A stretch of 64,000 nucleotides of DNA from Mesorhizobium ventifaucium. GTDB taxonomy: Bacteria > Pseudomonadota > Alphaproteobacteria > Rhizobiales > Rhizobiaceae. Location: contig NZ_CAKXZS010000003.1 of the NCBI RefSeq assembly GCF_935822925.1, positions 267,311-331,310 on the forward strand, read 5' to 3'. Made by a program: the position numbers and the translations under genes. A model generated the notes under the pieces. It did no database searches and had not been told where the DNA came from. It was given only the letters and a program-made list of their open reading frames with translations. Positions 54,874 to 64,000 of this stretch are shown here, in pieces. How positions within the stretch are numbered: the first letter of the stretch is position 1; each line of letters begins with the position of its first letter.

Positions 54874-56019
54874 TTATGGATTTTCCCACGGGTACTGATT
54901 GTCGGCGATGCGTGGCCGTATGACCTCCTCAATGCTCTTGTCGTGGTCCTCCGGCGACTGGACGAACACCTCCTTGCGCCCCCACATGATGTACTCGACA
55001 TCGACCTTGTCGTCGGCGTTGACGTTCACGGTTCCCCAACCGACCCCGTCGAAGGGATCGCCAGGATCGACACGGATCATCGGCTTGGTCAGCTTGGGCA
55101 CGCCTTCCGGCGCATACGGCCACGGCCAGGAGGTCGCCAGCATGCCGATCGAGCGCATGCTGCCGATCTCGTTGTAGAGCACCTGGTGCACGTGACCGTG
55201 GATGTTGGTGACCTTAGTATAAGGCTTCAGCACGTCATTCACTTCGCGCCAGTCGCGCACCCAGAAATTCCAGGGCGGGTAGTACTCGTACAGCGGATTG
55301 TGGCTGAAGATGACGATCGGCTTGGACTTATCCCAGTCCGCGAGTGTCTTCTGCATCCAGTCGAGTTGCTCGCGGCCGACGCCGGCCCACGCGCCGGCAA
55401 CGGTGCCGTCAAGGGTAGCCATGTGGCCCATGCGCTCCTCTGGCGTCATCTTCTTCGCTGTCCAGTAGTCCGGTCCCCGGCTGACCGTATCGAGCCCGAT
55501 GAAGCGCACGCCTTTGTGATCGAAGGTCCAGTTGGGTTGGCCGAACAACTCGCCCCACTTCTTGCCCATATCCAGATACCAGTCGTGCTCGCCCGGGATG
55601 TAGTACTTCTTGATCTTCAGATCCTTGAGGAGCTCAACGCCAAGCTCAAGTTCCTCGATCTTTCCGAGCTGGGCCAGGTCGCCGCCGAAGATCAGGAAGT
55701 CGGCCGGCGGATCCATGGCCTGGACCTCTTGCACGGCGCGCACCACTTTGTCGACGAAGCGCGTGTTCAGCGATCGCGGATAGAGATGGGTGTCCGAAAT
55801 CCAGGCAAACTTGAAGGGCGCTTCGGCGGCGTGAGCGACGTCGATGGTGTTGAGCAGCGGCCACCACGCGAAGGTCTGGCCGACGGAAGCAGCGCCGAAC
55901 AGCAGCGATCTGTGAATGAAGGTGCGGCGGGTGATTTGGAGCGAGTCGTCGGGGCGTACTCCCGGCTGCTGCAGCACCGCATGCATTTCGCGCCGAATGC
56001 GGTCAAGCTCGTCAGACAT
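54874..56019 (-). CDS. Tat-exported calcineurin-like metallophosphoesterase
   Basis: A 381-residue secreted phosphoesterase. After a polar start the Tat motif TRRTFIHRSLLFGAASVG leads to a metal-dependent phosphatase fold: ISDTHLYP (D-x-H), GGDLAQLG (G-D), GEHDW (GNHD with Glu for Asn), SHNPLYEY and HGHVHQVLY. The GNHD to GEHD change is notable because that Asn normally binds metal. It is the first gene of the oxidase operon and ends 12 bases before the cytochrome. Its substrate and link to respiration are unknown. Confidence 0.87.
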   Translation of the reverse strand: MSDELDRIRREMHAVLQQPGVRPDDSLQITRRTFIHRSLLFGAASVGQTFAWWPLLNTIDVAHAAEAPFKFAWISDTHLYPRSLNTRFVDKVVRAVQEVQAMDPPADFLIFGGDLAQLGKIEELELGVELLKDLKIKKYYIPGEHDWYLDMGKKWGELFGQPNWTFDHKGVRFIGLDTVSRGPDYWTAKKMTPEERMGHMATLDGTVAGAWAGVGREQLDWMQKTLADWDKSKPIVIFSHNPLYEYYPPWNFWVRDWREVNDVLKPYTKVTNIHGHVHQVLYNEIGSMRSIGMLATSWPWPYAPEGVPKLTKPMIRVDPGDPFDGVGWGTVNVNADDKVDVEYIMWGRKEVFVQSPEDHDKSIEEVIRPRIADNQYPWENP

Positions 56020-56109
56020 CAGGGTTCCTCCTCAGTGCAGACCGTTTCTTAAAGCGTCGGTCTTCTCGCAGGAACGCGACCCTGTTGAATGAGTGGGTCG
56101 CCCATTTTC

Positions 56110-56826
56110 TTATTTTTTCAGTTCAATCGTCAGACTGGTGGCCTTATTCTCCTCTACCGTTACGGGCTGCTCGATGGGCCCGGTGAAGGGGTGGATCGCC
56201 ACAAGTTTGTAGTTCCCAGGCGGAACATCGGTTATGCTGAACTTGCCATCGGCGCCGGTGACAGCGTAGTAGGGATTGTCCACCACATAGACCCAGCCTT
56301 CCATCCAGCCATGCGCGTCGCAGTCGATGCGGACAGTGCCGGCCCGATTCAGTTCGACGGGTATGCGCTGGCCCTTATTGGGCAGCGCCAGGTTGAAGGC
56401 AGTGCGCTTGCCATAATACCCGTGGGTGTTGTGGAGGATTGAGTCGCTGTTGACCACCTCCAGCGAACCGGCGGGTATCATCTGAACCGCGGGCTCAAAG
56501 CGACATTTGAGGTTGTTAAGCTCAGGCGGCTTTCCGGGCTCCGGCCAGGCCTTTCCCTGTGCCACGTCGACCAGTTGCACCGCCGCGTTCAGCACGGCCT
56601 GATCGCTGCCGACTTCGATCAGCGGCTCCTCGCGGGGGTCGCCGCACACCTCGATATCCTTGGTGGGGATGATCTTTGTTGTCGGCACGTCGCCGCGGTA
56701 GACGATCGTACCCTCGATCGTTCCGCCTCCCGTGACCGGACCCACTTCGTAGGCTTGCGCAGGCGCGGACATCGTCGCAACGAAAGCGATCGCCGCCAGC
56801 CCGCTCATCAATTCGCGAATGGTCAT
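56110..56826 (-). CDS. Secreted cupredoxin-like protein with carboxypeptidase-regulatory domain
   Basis: A 238-residue exported protein (leader AAIAFVATMSAPAQA). A first half with GGGTIEGTIVYRGDVPTTK and NNLKCRFEPAVQMIP leads to a cupredoxin-type region: ILHNTHGYYG (His) and RIDCDAHGWMEGWVYVVD (Cys-x2-His-x2-Met), a possible type 1 copper site. The C-terminal part (YYAVTGADGKFSITDVPPGN) is a carboxypeptidase-regulatory-like beta sandwich. The start at 56826 has AAGGAGG in front. It is divergent from sco across 175 bases and upstream of the oxidase operon on the same strand. Confidence 0.85.
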   Translation of the reverse strand: MTIRELMSGLAAIAFVATMSAPAQAYEVGPVTGGGTIEGTIVYRGDVPTTKIIPTKDIEVCGDPREEPLIEVGSDQAVLNAAVQLVDVAQGKAWPEPGKPPELNNLKCRFEPAVQMIPAGSLEVVNSDSILHNTHGYYGKRTAFNLALPNKGQRIPVELNRAGTVRIDCDAHGWMEGWVYVVDNPYYAVTGADGKFSITDVPPGNYKLVAIHPFTGPIEQPVTVEENKATSLTIELKK

Positions 56827-57001
56827 AGAGGCCACCTCCTTCATTAGGATGAGGGGCAACTTTTAAAAATAGGGCCAAACCAGCACCATGTCTAGCCATT
56901 CAGCAAAAAATATGATAAGGTTCGGCAGTTTAGGCGAGTTTGCTAGTTGCAAACGTTGCGGGGTTTTTGGAGCGTCTTTCTCGAGGTACCGGAGGTACTT
57001 G

Positions 57002-57604
57002 ATGAGCCGACGGCATGAACTCCTCGCTCCGGGCCTACGGTCCCCCATATCCCGCTTCTGCATCATATTCGCAGCGGCCCTGTCGATCTGCCAACCGCTC
57101 GCGCGGAGTGACACACCCGTGACGGTCGGCGGCTCATTCACGCTTACGGCGCCGGACGGAACGACGGTCACCGATGAGACTTATCGCGGCAAATGGCTGC
57201 TGGTTTTCTTCGGCTATACTTCTTGTCCCGACATCTGTCCGACCACGCTGTCATCAATCGCCGCGGCGATTGAGGAACTCGGCCCCGACGCCGCAAAACT
57301 GCAACCGCTCTTCATCACTGTCGATCCCGAACGCGACACGCCTGAGGTGATGGGAAGCTTCACCGCGGCATTCGATCCGCGCATCGTGGGATTGACGGGC
57401 AGCCCGCAACAGATCGCTGCGGTTTCGGAGGCATATGGCGCCTACGGTGTGGCGCGCCAGGGCGAGGCGGGCGGTGACGACTACCTAATGGATCACGGCA
57501 CCCACATCTACATCATGAACCCACAGGGGCAATTCGTGGAGGGGCTAGACTCTGACACACCAAGCAGCGGCATTGCCGCTACGTTGGGTGAATTGGTGCG
57601 ATGA
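57002..57604 (+). CDS. Sco1/PrrC-family copper chaperone
   Basis: A 200-residue thioredoxin-fold protein that delivers copper to oxidases. An N-terminal helix (FCIIFAAALSICQ) anchors it. The copper/thiol motif is GYTSCPDICPTTL (CxxxC), and the third ligand His is in LMDHGTHIYIM. ITVDPERDTPEVM is another family block. The start at 57002 (MSRRHELL) follows GGAGG. It is the first + gene beside the oxidase operon and would serve its Cu-B site, with CcoI as a partner. Confidence 0.92.
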   Translation: MSRRHELLAPGLRSPISRFCIIFAAALSICQPLARSDTPVTVGGSFTLTAPDGTTVTDETYRGKWLLVFFGYTSCPDICPTTLSSIAAAIEELGPDAAKLQPLFITVDPERDTPEVMGSFTAAFDPRIVGLTGSPQQIAAVSEAYGAYGVARQGEAGGDDYLMDHGTHIYIMNPQGQFVEGLDSDTPSSGIAATLGELVR

Positions 57605-57684
57605 TACGAGCCCTGGGATGACGGAGATCACGATTATGCAGTTGATCGATCCATAGAAAGTTGTCATCCGGAAGGAGAGCGGCC

Positions 57685-57927
57685 ATGCAAAGACATACAA
57701 AGGAAGCTTCTGAGCTTAAGGCATTGATCCTCGCGGATCTTCATAAGGAGCCGGGATGCGAGCACGTCACTGATTTTGTGATTCAGCGGCTCGAAACCAA
57801 GGAGAACGGGGCAAACTGGACTGTCAAATATCTGGATCCTAATCAAGATAAGGTCTGCGAGACTATTCTGATAAACATAGCGCGAATGTTGCAGCTCAAC
57901 TTCGACCTTCCTGAACGCGGGTCGTGA
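57685..57927 (+). CDS. Small conserved-looking hypothetical protein
   Basis: An 80-residue soluble protein starting [20 protein letters not shown]. It has one internal Cys (EPGCEHV), a beta-type middle ([20 protein letters not shown]) and a hydrophobic helix at the end. AAGGAG lies just before ATG 57685. I do not recognise a family. It sits between sco and hemA on the same strand, so a role tied to the island is likely but unknown. Confidence 0.65.
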   Translation: MQRHTKEASELKALILADLHKEPGCEHVTDFVIQRLETKENGANWTVKYLDPNQDKVCETILINIARMLQLNFDLPERGS

Positions 57928-57998
57928 GGAACGATGCGAGCGGGATCGGCGCGCATCGCGCTTCGAAGTAATTCGTATGCAAGCAGGGGAATCGGGCG

Positions 57999-58142
57999 AT
58001 GGCGGAACCCACAGCGTTGCACACCGGCAAACCTGGCGTCGTAAAGAACGTCATTGCGCCGCGGCGATTTGGACCTCCGATGACCGGAGATGCGGGCGAT
58101 ATGGCCGATGGCAAGGCCGTATCTTGGAGCCAGGCAATATGA
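57999..58142 (+). CDS. 47-residue ORF coupled to hemA
   Basis: The frame [20 protein letters not shown] then [19 protein letters not shown] ends in a TGA that overlaps the hemA ATG (ATGA at 58139-58142). AGGGG lies eight bases before ATG 57999. The overlap suggests a real small gene whose translation sets hemA translation. No family is recognised, it has no membrane helix, and the length is too short for firm judgement. Confidence 0.4.
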   Translation: MAEPTALHTGKPGVVKNVIAPRRFGPPMTGDAGDMADGKAVSWSQAI

Positions 58143-59356
58143 GTTATGACGGTTTCTTTGCAGATGCGATCGCGCGTCTGCAAGAGGAACGGCGCTACCG
58201 TGTGTTCGCAGACCTTGAGCGCATCGCCGGACGCTTTCCCAACGCCGTGTGGCATTCCCCGCATGGACCGAAGGACGTCGTGATTTGGTGCTCCAACGAC
58301 TATCTCGGGATGGGACAACATCCAAAAGTGGTCGCCGCCATGGTGGAGACTGCTACCCGCCTGGGAACGGGGGCCGGCGGGACGCGCAATATCTCCGGCA
58401 CCAGCCATCCGCTCCTAGAGCTCGAGAGCGAGCTTGCCGATCTCCACGGCAAGGAGGCGGCACTGGTCTTTACGTCCGGCTATGTTTCGAACCAGACTGG
58501 CATCTCGACCATCGCCAAGCTGATCCCCGGTTGTTTGATCCTGTCCGATGCGCTCAACCACAATTCGATGATCGAGGGCATCCGCCAGTCCGGTACGGAG
58601 AAGAGCATCTTCCGCCACAACGACGTCGATCATCTCGAGGAATTGTTGAAGGCGGCGGGTCAGGATCGGCCAAAACTCATCGTCTTCGAAAGTCTCTATT
58701 CGATGGGCGGCGACGTCGCGCCAATCAATCGCATTTGCGAAATCGCCGATCGTTACGGCGCAATGACCTATCTCGACGAGGTCCATGCTGTGGGCATGTA
58801 CGGCCCTCGCGGCGCCGGCATCGCCGCGCGCGACGGCACCATGAACCGGATCGATGTGATCGAAGGCACGCTCGCCAAGGCCTTCGGCTGCCTCGGCGGC
58901 TATATCACGGGAAGTGCTGTGCTGATCGATGCGGTTCGTTCCTATGCTCCGGGTTTCATCTTCACCACCGCGTTGCCGCCGGCGATTTGCGCCGCGGCCA
59001 CAGCGGCGATCCGGCATCTGAAAACGTCGCAGTGGGAGCGCAATCGCCAACAGGACCGCGTCCGGCGGGTCAAGGCGGCGCTGGGTGCCGCTGCGCTGCC
59101 GGTCATCCTGAGCGACACCCATATCGTTCCGGTGGCAGTCGGCGATCCGGCGCATTGCAAAGCAGCGAGCGACCTGCTGCTGAGCGATCACGACATCTAT
59201 ATCCAGCCGATCAATTATCCGACCGTGGCGAAGGGAACTGAGCGGCTGCGCATCACGCCGACACCCTGTCATGAGGACATCATGATTGATCGGCTCGCGG
59301 CAGCTTTGTTCGATATCTGGAATCGGCTCGGGCTGCCACGGGGCAATCTCGCCTGA
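58139..59356 (+). CDS. hemA: 5-aminolevulinate synthase
   Basis: ALAS (405 aa) makes 5-aminolevulinate from glycine and succinyl-CoA, the first step of haem synthesis in alphaproteobacteria. Landmarks are [36 protein letters not shown], the PLP Lys in [32 protein letters not shown], and the C-terminal [20 protein letters not shown]. The start at 58139 has GGAG nine bases upstream. The location inside the respiratory island suggests a dedicated copy, although a second hemA elsewhere cannot be checked here. Confidence 0.96.
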   Translation: MSYDGFFADAIARLQEERRYRVFADLERIAGRFPNAVWHSPHGPKDVVIWCSNDYLGMGQHPKVVAAMVETATRLGTGAGGTRNISGTSHPLLELESELADLHGKEAALVFTSGYVSNQTGISTIAKLIPGCLILSDALNHNSMIEGIRQSGTEKSIFRHNDVDHLEELLKAAGQDRPKLIVFESLYSMGGDVAPINRICEIADRYGAMTYLDEVHAVGMYGPRGAGIAARDGTMNRIDVIEGTLAKAFGCLGGYITGSAVLIDAVRSYAPGFIFTTALPPAICAAATAAIRHLKTSQWERNRQQDRVRRVKAALGAAALPVILSDTHIVPVAVGDPAHCKAASDLLLSDHDIYIQPINYPTVAKGTERLRITPTPCHEDIMIDRLAAALFDIWNRLGLPRGNLA

Positions 59357-59411
59357 GCGGCCGAATGAAGCTTCGCCGTTCCCCGACGATTAGGTCTTAA
59401 GGATCAAGGAA

Positions 59412-61055
59412 ATGGCTGCCAAGGAGATCATGTTTTCGTTCGAGGCTCGCGACAGTATGCTGCGCGGCATTGACACCCTGGCGAATGCGGTGAGCGTCAC
59501 GCTTGGCCCGCGGGGGCGCAACGTCGCGATCGGCAGGGAGCACGGCGCGCCGCGGGTCACGAAGGACGGCGTGACCGTCGCCAGGGAAATCGAACTCGAC
59601 AACAAGTTCGAGAACATGGGCGCCCAGATGGTGCGCGAGATAGCAACAAAAACCTCCTATCAGGCCGGCGACGGCACGACCACCGCCGTCGTGCTCGCGC
59701 ATGCGATCGCCCGGGAGGGCGCCAAGGCGGTGGCCGCCGGCATGAATCCCATGGACCTGAAGCGCGGCATCGATCTCGCGGTCGAAGCCGTCGTCGCGGA
59801 ACTCAAAAACAACGCCACGAAGGTCACTTCGAACCTCGAGATTGCGCAAGTCGGCACCATCTCGGCCAACGGCGACAGGGAGATCGGCCGCTGCCTCGCC
59901 GACGCCATGAAGAGGGTCGGCAATGACGGCGTGATCACTCTCGAGGACGGGACGTCGCTCGAAACCGAACTCGAATTCGTCGAGGGCATGCGGTTCGACC
60001 GCGGCTATATCTCGCCCCATTTCATCACCAATCGCGCAAAGATGCGGGTCGAGATGCAGGATGCCTATGTCCTCATCAGCGAGAAGAAACTGTCCAGTCT
60101 GAAAGAAATACTGCCGCTGCTGGAGAAGGTGGTGCAGGCCGGCAAGCCGCTGCTCATCATCGCCGAGGATGTCGAGAGTGAGGTGATTGCGGCGCTGGTG
60201 GTCAACAAGTTGCGCGGCGCTCTCAAGGTTGCAGCCGTGAAGGCGCCGGCCTACGGAAACCGCCGCAAGGCGATGCTGCAGGATCTCGCGCTGATGACCG
60301 GCGGAACGGTGATCTCGGAGGATTTGGGCATCAAGCTCGAGCATGCTTCCCTCGATATGCTCGGACGCACCAAGAAGGTGATGATCGACAAGGCAAACAC
60401 CACGATTGTCGGCGGCGCCGGCAAGCGAGAAACAATCGAGGCCCGCATCGCCGAGATCAAGCTCGAGCTTGCGGAAACCACCTCCGATTTCGACCGCGAG
60501 AAGCTTCAGGAGCGGCTGGCCAGGCTCGCCGGTGGCGTCGCCGTTATCCGGGTCGGCGGTGCAACCGAAGTCGAGGTCAGGGAGAAGAAGGATCGCATCG
60601 ATGACGCGATGAACGCGACAAGAGCCGCGGTTGCAGAGGGCATTCTCCCCGGCGGTGGGGTCGCCTTGCTGCGCGCCGGCAGGGCGCTCAAGGAGCTCAA
60701 GGGCAGCAACGAGGACCAGCAGGTCGGCATCGCGATCGTCAGGAAGGCGATCACCTGGCCGGCTCGGCAAATCGCGATCAATGCCGGCCTGGAAGGCTCG
60801 GTCGTCATCGCCGGGATCCTCGAAAACGACGACAACGCCTATGGCTACGATGCCCAATCGGGCGTGTACGGGAATCTGGTGTCAAAGGGCATCATCGACC
60901 CGGCCAAGGTGGTGCGAACGGCGCTCCAGGGCGCAGCCTCGGTGGCAGGCCTCCTCATCATGACGGAGGCCATGGTGGCCGAAGTGCCTGGCCCGCCGCC
61001 GCCGGAGCTTCCCGGCCACGAGCATCATCATCACGATATGGATTTGGATTTTTGA
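59412..61055 (+). CDS. groEL: 60-kDa chaperonin GroEL with His-rich tail, no groES
   Basis: A 547-residue GroEL. ATP-site elements are [29 protein letters not shown] with the catalytic Asp, and [11 protein letters not shown], with Asp near [12 protein letters not shown]. The apical and intermediate domains look complete. Unlike main GroELs, the usual GGM tail is replaced by a His-rich end ([17 protein letters not shown]), and no groES is in front; the gene follows hemA by 55 bases. It is a divergent copy, perhaps for folding island proteins. The KxxKFGxxAR start is changed to [13 protein letters not shown]. Confidence 0.93.
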   Translation: MAAKEIMFSFEARDSMLRGIDTLANAVSVTLGPRGRNVAIGREHGAPRVTKDGVTVAREIELDNKFENMGAQMVREIATKTSYQAGDGTTTAVVLAHAIAREGAKAVAAGMNPMDLKRGIDLAVEAVVAELKNNATKVTSNLEIAQVGTISANGDREIGRCLADAMKRVGNDGVITLEDGTSLETELEFVEGMRFDRGYISPHFITNRAKMRVEMQDAYVLISEKKLSSLKEILPLLEKVVQAGKPLLIIAEDVESEVIAALVVNKLRGALKVAAVKAPAYGNRRKAMLQDLALMTGGTVISEDLGIKLEHASLDMLGRTKKVMIDKANTTIVGGAGKRETIEARIAEIKLELAETTSDFDREKLQERLARLAGGVAVIRVGGATEVEVREKKDRIDDAMNATRAAVAEGILPGGGVALLRAGRALKELKGSNEDQQVGIAIVRKAITWPARQIAINAGLEGSVVIAGILENDDNAYGYDAQSGVYGNLVSKGIIDPAKVVRTALQGAASVAGLLIMTEAMVAEVPGPPPPELPGHEHHHHDMDLDF

Positions 61056-61068
61056 CCGCTTCGCGGTC
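61054..61068. terminator. Short hairpin at the groEL stop
   Basis: GACCGC and GCGGTC (6-bp arms, TTC loop) start on the groEL stop codon. No T-run follows, so it is a weak terminator candidate at best. Confidence 0.35.
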
Positions 61069-61378
61069 GTAATCCGGGTTCGCGGCTATCAACAATGATC
61101 TCGTCCGCTATCGAGGTGAGACAAATCGTCGAGGATCGCGGTATCCAAGGTCGGCTCATGGCGCTGTTTGCTCATTTCCAGTCGACAATCGAACGGCACG
61201 AAACTACCCATTTCTGCCCTTCACACGCGGTAGCTAGCGCCAAGATTTCACTCTGCCTCTGAGAAGATTGGCCGCGAGACCGGTGCCAAGAGACACCGTA
61301 GGCGAATGCCAAATGACAACGCAAACAGTCAGTTACGACTGCCCGCCGTGAAGCTATTCAAGCCGTTGAGATTTTGAT
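61056..61378. other. Intergenic stretch between groEL and dxs
   Basis: These 323 bases between convergent genes hold only short frames. One on the minus strand (61089-61211, 40 codons, MGSFVPFDCRLEMSKQRHEP at the start) has a good GAAGGGCAGAA leader but no family resemblance. Nothing else was recognised. Confidence 0.5.
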
Positions 61379-63319
61379 TCAGGCGCTTTGCGCGCTGGCG
61401 GTGCGTCCCAGCGCCACGAAGACGGTGCGCACGATACCGGCGGCATCAAGCCCGGCGTCGGCATACATCTTTTCGGGCTTGGCGTGATCGACAAAGCTGT
61501 CGGGCAACACAAGCGGGCGTACCTTCAGGCCGTTTTCCAGCAGCCCTTCATGGGCCAGGAATTGCAGCACATGGCTGGCGAAGCCGCCGACCGCACCCTC
61601 TTCGACTGTCACCAGCACTTCGTGCGAACGGGCCAGGCGCCGGATCAAATCTTCGTCGAGCGGCTTGGCGAAACGTGCATCGGCGACGGTGGTGGAAAGC
61701 CCTGCCGCGCCGAGTTCCTCGGCCGCAGCCAGGCAATCCTGCAGCCGCGTGCCGAAGGAAAGCAGCGCCACCTTGGTGCCCTCCCTGACGATACGGCCCT
61801 TGCCGATTTCGAGAACCGAGCCACGCTCCGGCAGGTCGACGCCGACGCCGTTGCCGCGCGGGTAGCGGAAGGCGATGGGGCCTTCATCGTAGCTTGCCGC
61901 CGTGCGCACCATGTGGCGCAGTTCCGCCTCATCCGCCGCCGCCATGACGACGAAACCGGGCAGCGTCGCCAAAAAAGTCGTGTCGAAGGCCCCGCAATGG
62001 GTCGCCCCGTCGGCCCCGACGAAGCCGGCGCGATCGATCGGGAAGCGCACCGGCAGTTTCTGGATCGCCACGTCGTGGACGACCTGGTCGTAGGCGCGCT
62101 GCAGGAAGGTCGAATAGATCGCCGCGAAAGGCTTGAAGCCTTCGGTGGCAAGGCCGGCGGCAAAAGTCACCGCGTGTTGCTCGGCGATACCGACGTCGAA
62201 GGTCCTCGACGGGAACGCCTCGCCGAAGAGGTCGAGGCCGGTGCCGTTCGGCATGGCGGCTGTGATGGCGACGATGCGATCATCTTCGCGGCCTTCCTGA
62301 ACCAGGCTTTCCGCAAAGACTTTCGTGTAGCTCGGCGCGTTGGCCGGCGCCTTGGCCTGCGCGCCGGTGATGACGTCGAATTTGTTGACGCCGTGATATT
62401 TATCGGCGGCCGCCTCGGCCGGTCCATAGCCTTTGCCCTTCTGGGTCACGACGTGGATCAGCACCGGACCGTCGGCATTGTCGCGGACGTTCTTCAGCAC
62501 CGGGATCAGGTGCTCGAGATTGTGGCCGTCGATCGGGCCGATGTGATAGAAACCCATTTCCTCGAACAGCGTGCCGCCGGTGACGTAGCCGCGCGCATGC
62601 TCGACCGCCCGCTTGATGGCGCGATCGGCGCGCTCGCCGAGATAGGAGGTCAGCTTCTTGCCGAAATCGCGCAAGCCCAGATAGGCCTTGCCCGATGCAA
62701 GGCGGGCCAGATAGGCGCTCATCGCGCCGGTCGGCGGAGCGATCGACATGTCGTTGTCGTTAAGGATGACGATCAGCCGGGCATCGAGCGCGCCGGCATT
62801 GTTCATCGCCTCATAGGCCATGCCGGCCGACATGGCGCCGTCGCCGATAATGGCAATGACATTGTTGCGGCCCCCGGAGAGATCGCGTGCCATTGCCATG
62901 CCGAGGCCGGCGGAAATCGAGGTCGAGGAGTGGGCGGCGCCGAACGGATCGTATTCGCTCTCGGCGCGCTGGGTGAAACCGGAGAGGCCGCCCTCTTGCC
63001 GCAGGGTGCGGATACGGTCGCGGCGGCCGGTCAGAATCTTGTGCGGATAGGCCTGATGACCGACATCCCAGATCAGCCGGTCGTCTGGCGTGTTGAAGAC
63101 ATAGTGCAATGCCACCGTCAGTTCGACCACGCCAAGGCCGGCACCGAGATGTCCGCCGGTGTGGGACACAGCGTCGATCAACTCGGTGCGAAGCTCCGAT
63201 GCCAATTGCGGCAGAGCCCCTGCGTCAAGCGTCCTGAGGTCGGCCGGGATGCGGACCTTGTCGAGAAGTGGCGTATGGAGCTTTGCGTTCACTGGTGCTG
63301 GGGCCTGCTTTTTATTCAT
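61379..63319 (-). CDS. dxs: 1-deoxy-D-xylulose-5-phosphate synthase
   Basis: DXS (646 aa) condenses pyruvate and glyceraldehyde-3-phosphate in the first step of the MEP isoprenoid pathway, and also feeds thiamine and pyridoxal synthesis. The N-terminal half has the TPP site [20 protein letters not shown] (reads [14 protein letters not shown]) with NDN downstream, and [20 protein letters not shown]. The middle has [15 protein letters not shown] with the catalytic Glu, and the end carries [13 protein letters not shown]. The length is normal. The gene is alone on its strand here, about 18 kb from ispH of the same pathway at 42 kb distance from mutY. Confidence 0.96.
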   Translation of the reverse strand: MNKKQAPAPVNAKLHTPLLDKVRIPADLRTLDAGALPQLASELRTELIDAVSHTGGHLGAGLGVVELTVALHYVFNTPDDRLIWDVGHQAYPHKILTGRRDRIRTLRQEGGLSGFTQRAESEYDPFGAAHSSTSISAGLGMAMARDLSGGRNNVIAIIGDGAMSAGMAYEAMNNAGALDARLIVILNDNDMSIAPPTGAMSAYLARLASGKAYLGLRDFGKKLTSYLGERADRAIKRAVEHARGYVTGGTLFEEMGFYHIGPIDGHNLEHLIPVLKNVRDNADGPVLIHVVTQKGKGYGPAEAAADKYHGVNKFDVITGAQAKAPANAPSYTKVFAESLVQEGREDDRIVAITAAMPNGTGLDLFGEAFPSRTFDVGIAEQHAVTFAAGLATEGFKPFAAIYSTFLQRAYDQVVHDVAIQKLPVRFPIDRAGFVGADGATHCGAFDTTFLATLPGFVVMAAADEAELRHMVRTAASYDEGPIAFRYPRGNGVGVDLPERGSVLEIGKGRIVREGTKVALLSFGTRLQDCLAAAEELGAAGLSTTVADARFAKPLDEDLIRRLARSHEVLVTVEEGAVGGFASHVLQFLAHEGLLENGLKVRPLVLPDSFVDHAKPEKMYADAGLDAAGIVRTVFVALGRTASAQSA

Positions 63320-63425
63320 GTGCGAAATAGGCTGCTGGCCGGCGAATGTAAATGCGTGCGAGTGACGCGGCGTAGATTCAAACTGTTAGGGTTTCTTTTA
63401 CGTGTCCTAAGGGACGCGCGGCGCT

Positions 63426-64000
63426 CTAATTGTCCGGCAGCGGAATGAACTCTTCTTCATCCCCCGGAACGATATCGAAACGGCCTGTCTTCCATTCTTC
63501 TTTCGCCTGTTCGATGCGTTCCTTCGACGATGACACGAAATTCCACCAGATGTAGCGCTTGGAGCCGAGCGAGGCGCCGCCGAACAGCATGAAATGCGCT
63601 CCAGCCTGCGACGACACGACGATCTCATCGCCGGGCCGGAACACCAGCAGCCGCTCTGCCGGAAAGCGGTCACCGGCGATCGAAACCTCGCCTTCCAACG
63701 TATAGATGGCGCGCTCCTCGGCGTTGGCAGGGATTTTCACGCTGGCGCCGGGCGCCAGGCTGAGGTCTGCATAGAGCGTGTCCGAAGCGGTCACGACCGG
63801 TGACCGCAGCCCGGAAAACGCGCCAATGACAACGCGTCCGCTGACGCCTTCAGCGTCGATTTCGGGCAGACGCATGGCCGCCGTATTCTCGAAGACCGGG
63901 TCGACCTCCTCTTTATCGTCCGGCAGCGCCAGCCATGTCTGCAGGCCGGAAACCGACATCGGCGCACCGCGCATTTCCTGCGGTGTACGCTCGGAATGGA
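63426..64000 (-). CDS. Pirin-family protein (N-terminus outside the window)
   Basis: The C-terminal 190 or so residues of a pirin, a bicupin nuclear- or redox-related protein family; some bacterial pirins degrade quercetin. The frame runs in from the edge as HSERTPQEMRGAPMSVSGLQ and continues TWLALPDDKEE. The second cupin contains FRPGDEIVVSSQAGAHFMLF and KRYIWWNFVSSSKERIEQAK, and the end is FIPLPDN. The metal-binding histidines of the first cupin lie mostly upstream of the window. An internal ATG at 63974 is not the true start. Confidence 0.9.
   Translation of the reverse strand, partial: HSERTPQEMRGAPMSVSGLQTWLALPDDKEEVDPVFENTAAMRLPEIDAEGVSGRVVIGAFSGLRSPVVTASDTLYADLSLAPGASVKIPANAEERAIYTLEGEVSIAGDRFPAERLLVFRPGDEIVVSSQAGAHFMLFGGASLGSKRYIWWNFVSSSKERIEQAKEEWKTGRFDIVPGDEEEFIPLPDN

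Noticed and set aside
56827..57001. FNR/FixK boxes (TTGAT-N4-ATCAA) in the sco promoter region
   Set aside because: No match was found there or before ccoN, although such control would be expected for a cbb3-type oxidase.
61089..61211. A 40-codon frame on - between groEL and dxs
   Set aside because: It has a fair ribosome site but no recognisable fold or neighbour logic, so it is mentioned only in the region note.

Overview
The window reads as a chromosomal segment of a high-GC alphaproteobacterium of the Hyphomicrobiales, most like Mesorhizobium or a close relative. This is inferred from gene content and order, not from a database search. The supports are smc/dsbA-like/DUF721/mutY in a row, a CcrM-type GANTC methyltransferase, the block ctaC-ctaD-ctaB-coxF-ctaG-ctaE-DUF983-surf1-ispH-thrB-rnhA, an IalB-family secreted protein, and several copies of a paired-hairpin intergenic repeat of the rhizobial mosaic-element kind. 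No rRNA, tRNA, CRISPR array, integrase or intact insertion sequence was seen.

Layout. 1-4.3 kb: smc (cut by the window edge), a DsbA-like lipoprotein, DUF721 and mutY. 4.4-9.7 kb: two HAD hydrolases, a periplasmic PheC-like protein, a VapBC pair with a visible operator, a threonine-aldolase remnant, ccrM and a lipoprotein. 9.8-16 kb: thrC, an M16 peptidase, a GNAT acetyltransferase and a large PAS-GGDEF-EAL receptor. 16.3-22.8 kb: accessory genes (DoxX, MpaB-like oxygenase, DUF4242 protein divergent from a LysR regulator across a clear LysR box, a decayed lysR, an NTF2-like protein, a methyltransferase, a lytic transglycosylase). 23-29 kb: yqgE, DsbD-N-like, peroxiredoxin, DUF2938, a histidine phosphatase, rnhA, thrB, ispH. 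29-35.6 kb: the aa3 cytochrome oxidase operon. 36-42.2 kb: ialB with a minisatellite in its signal region, tldD, a decayed VapBC next to an intact RES/Xre-type toxin-antitoxin pair, an RNA methyltransferase, tlyA and a Gfa-like protein.

42.3-61 kb is the most unusual part, a respiratory and sulfur island. It holds a broken TauE-type permease, soxY, soxZ, a monohaem cytochrome with a flavocytochrome c sulfide dehydrogenase subunit, a twice-broken redoxin, a methanogen-like protoglobin, a frameshifted MarR regulator, and a second copy of only the 3' end of fccB. These are followed by a leftward operon for a C-family (cbb3-like) oxidase: metallophosphoesterase, monohaem cytochrome, CcoN, a three-haem CcoO/P-type fusion, four tiny membrane proteins, a DsbD_2/TauE-like membrane protein and a CcoI-type copper ATPase. 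A cupredoxin-like secreted protein, a Sco copper chaperone, a second-copy-type hemA and a groEL with a His-rich tail and no groES complete the island. The likely theme is sulfide or other sulfur electrons fed through c-type cytochromes to a copper/haem oxidase, with its copper and haem supply encoded alongside. This functional reading is inference.

61.4-64 kb returns to core genes (dxs) and ends in a pirin gene cut by the window edge.
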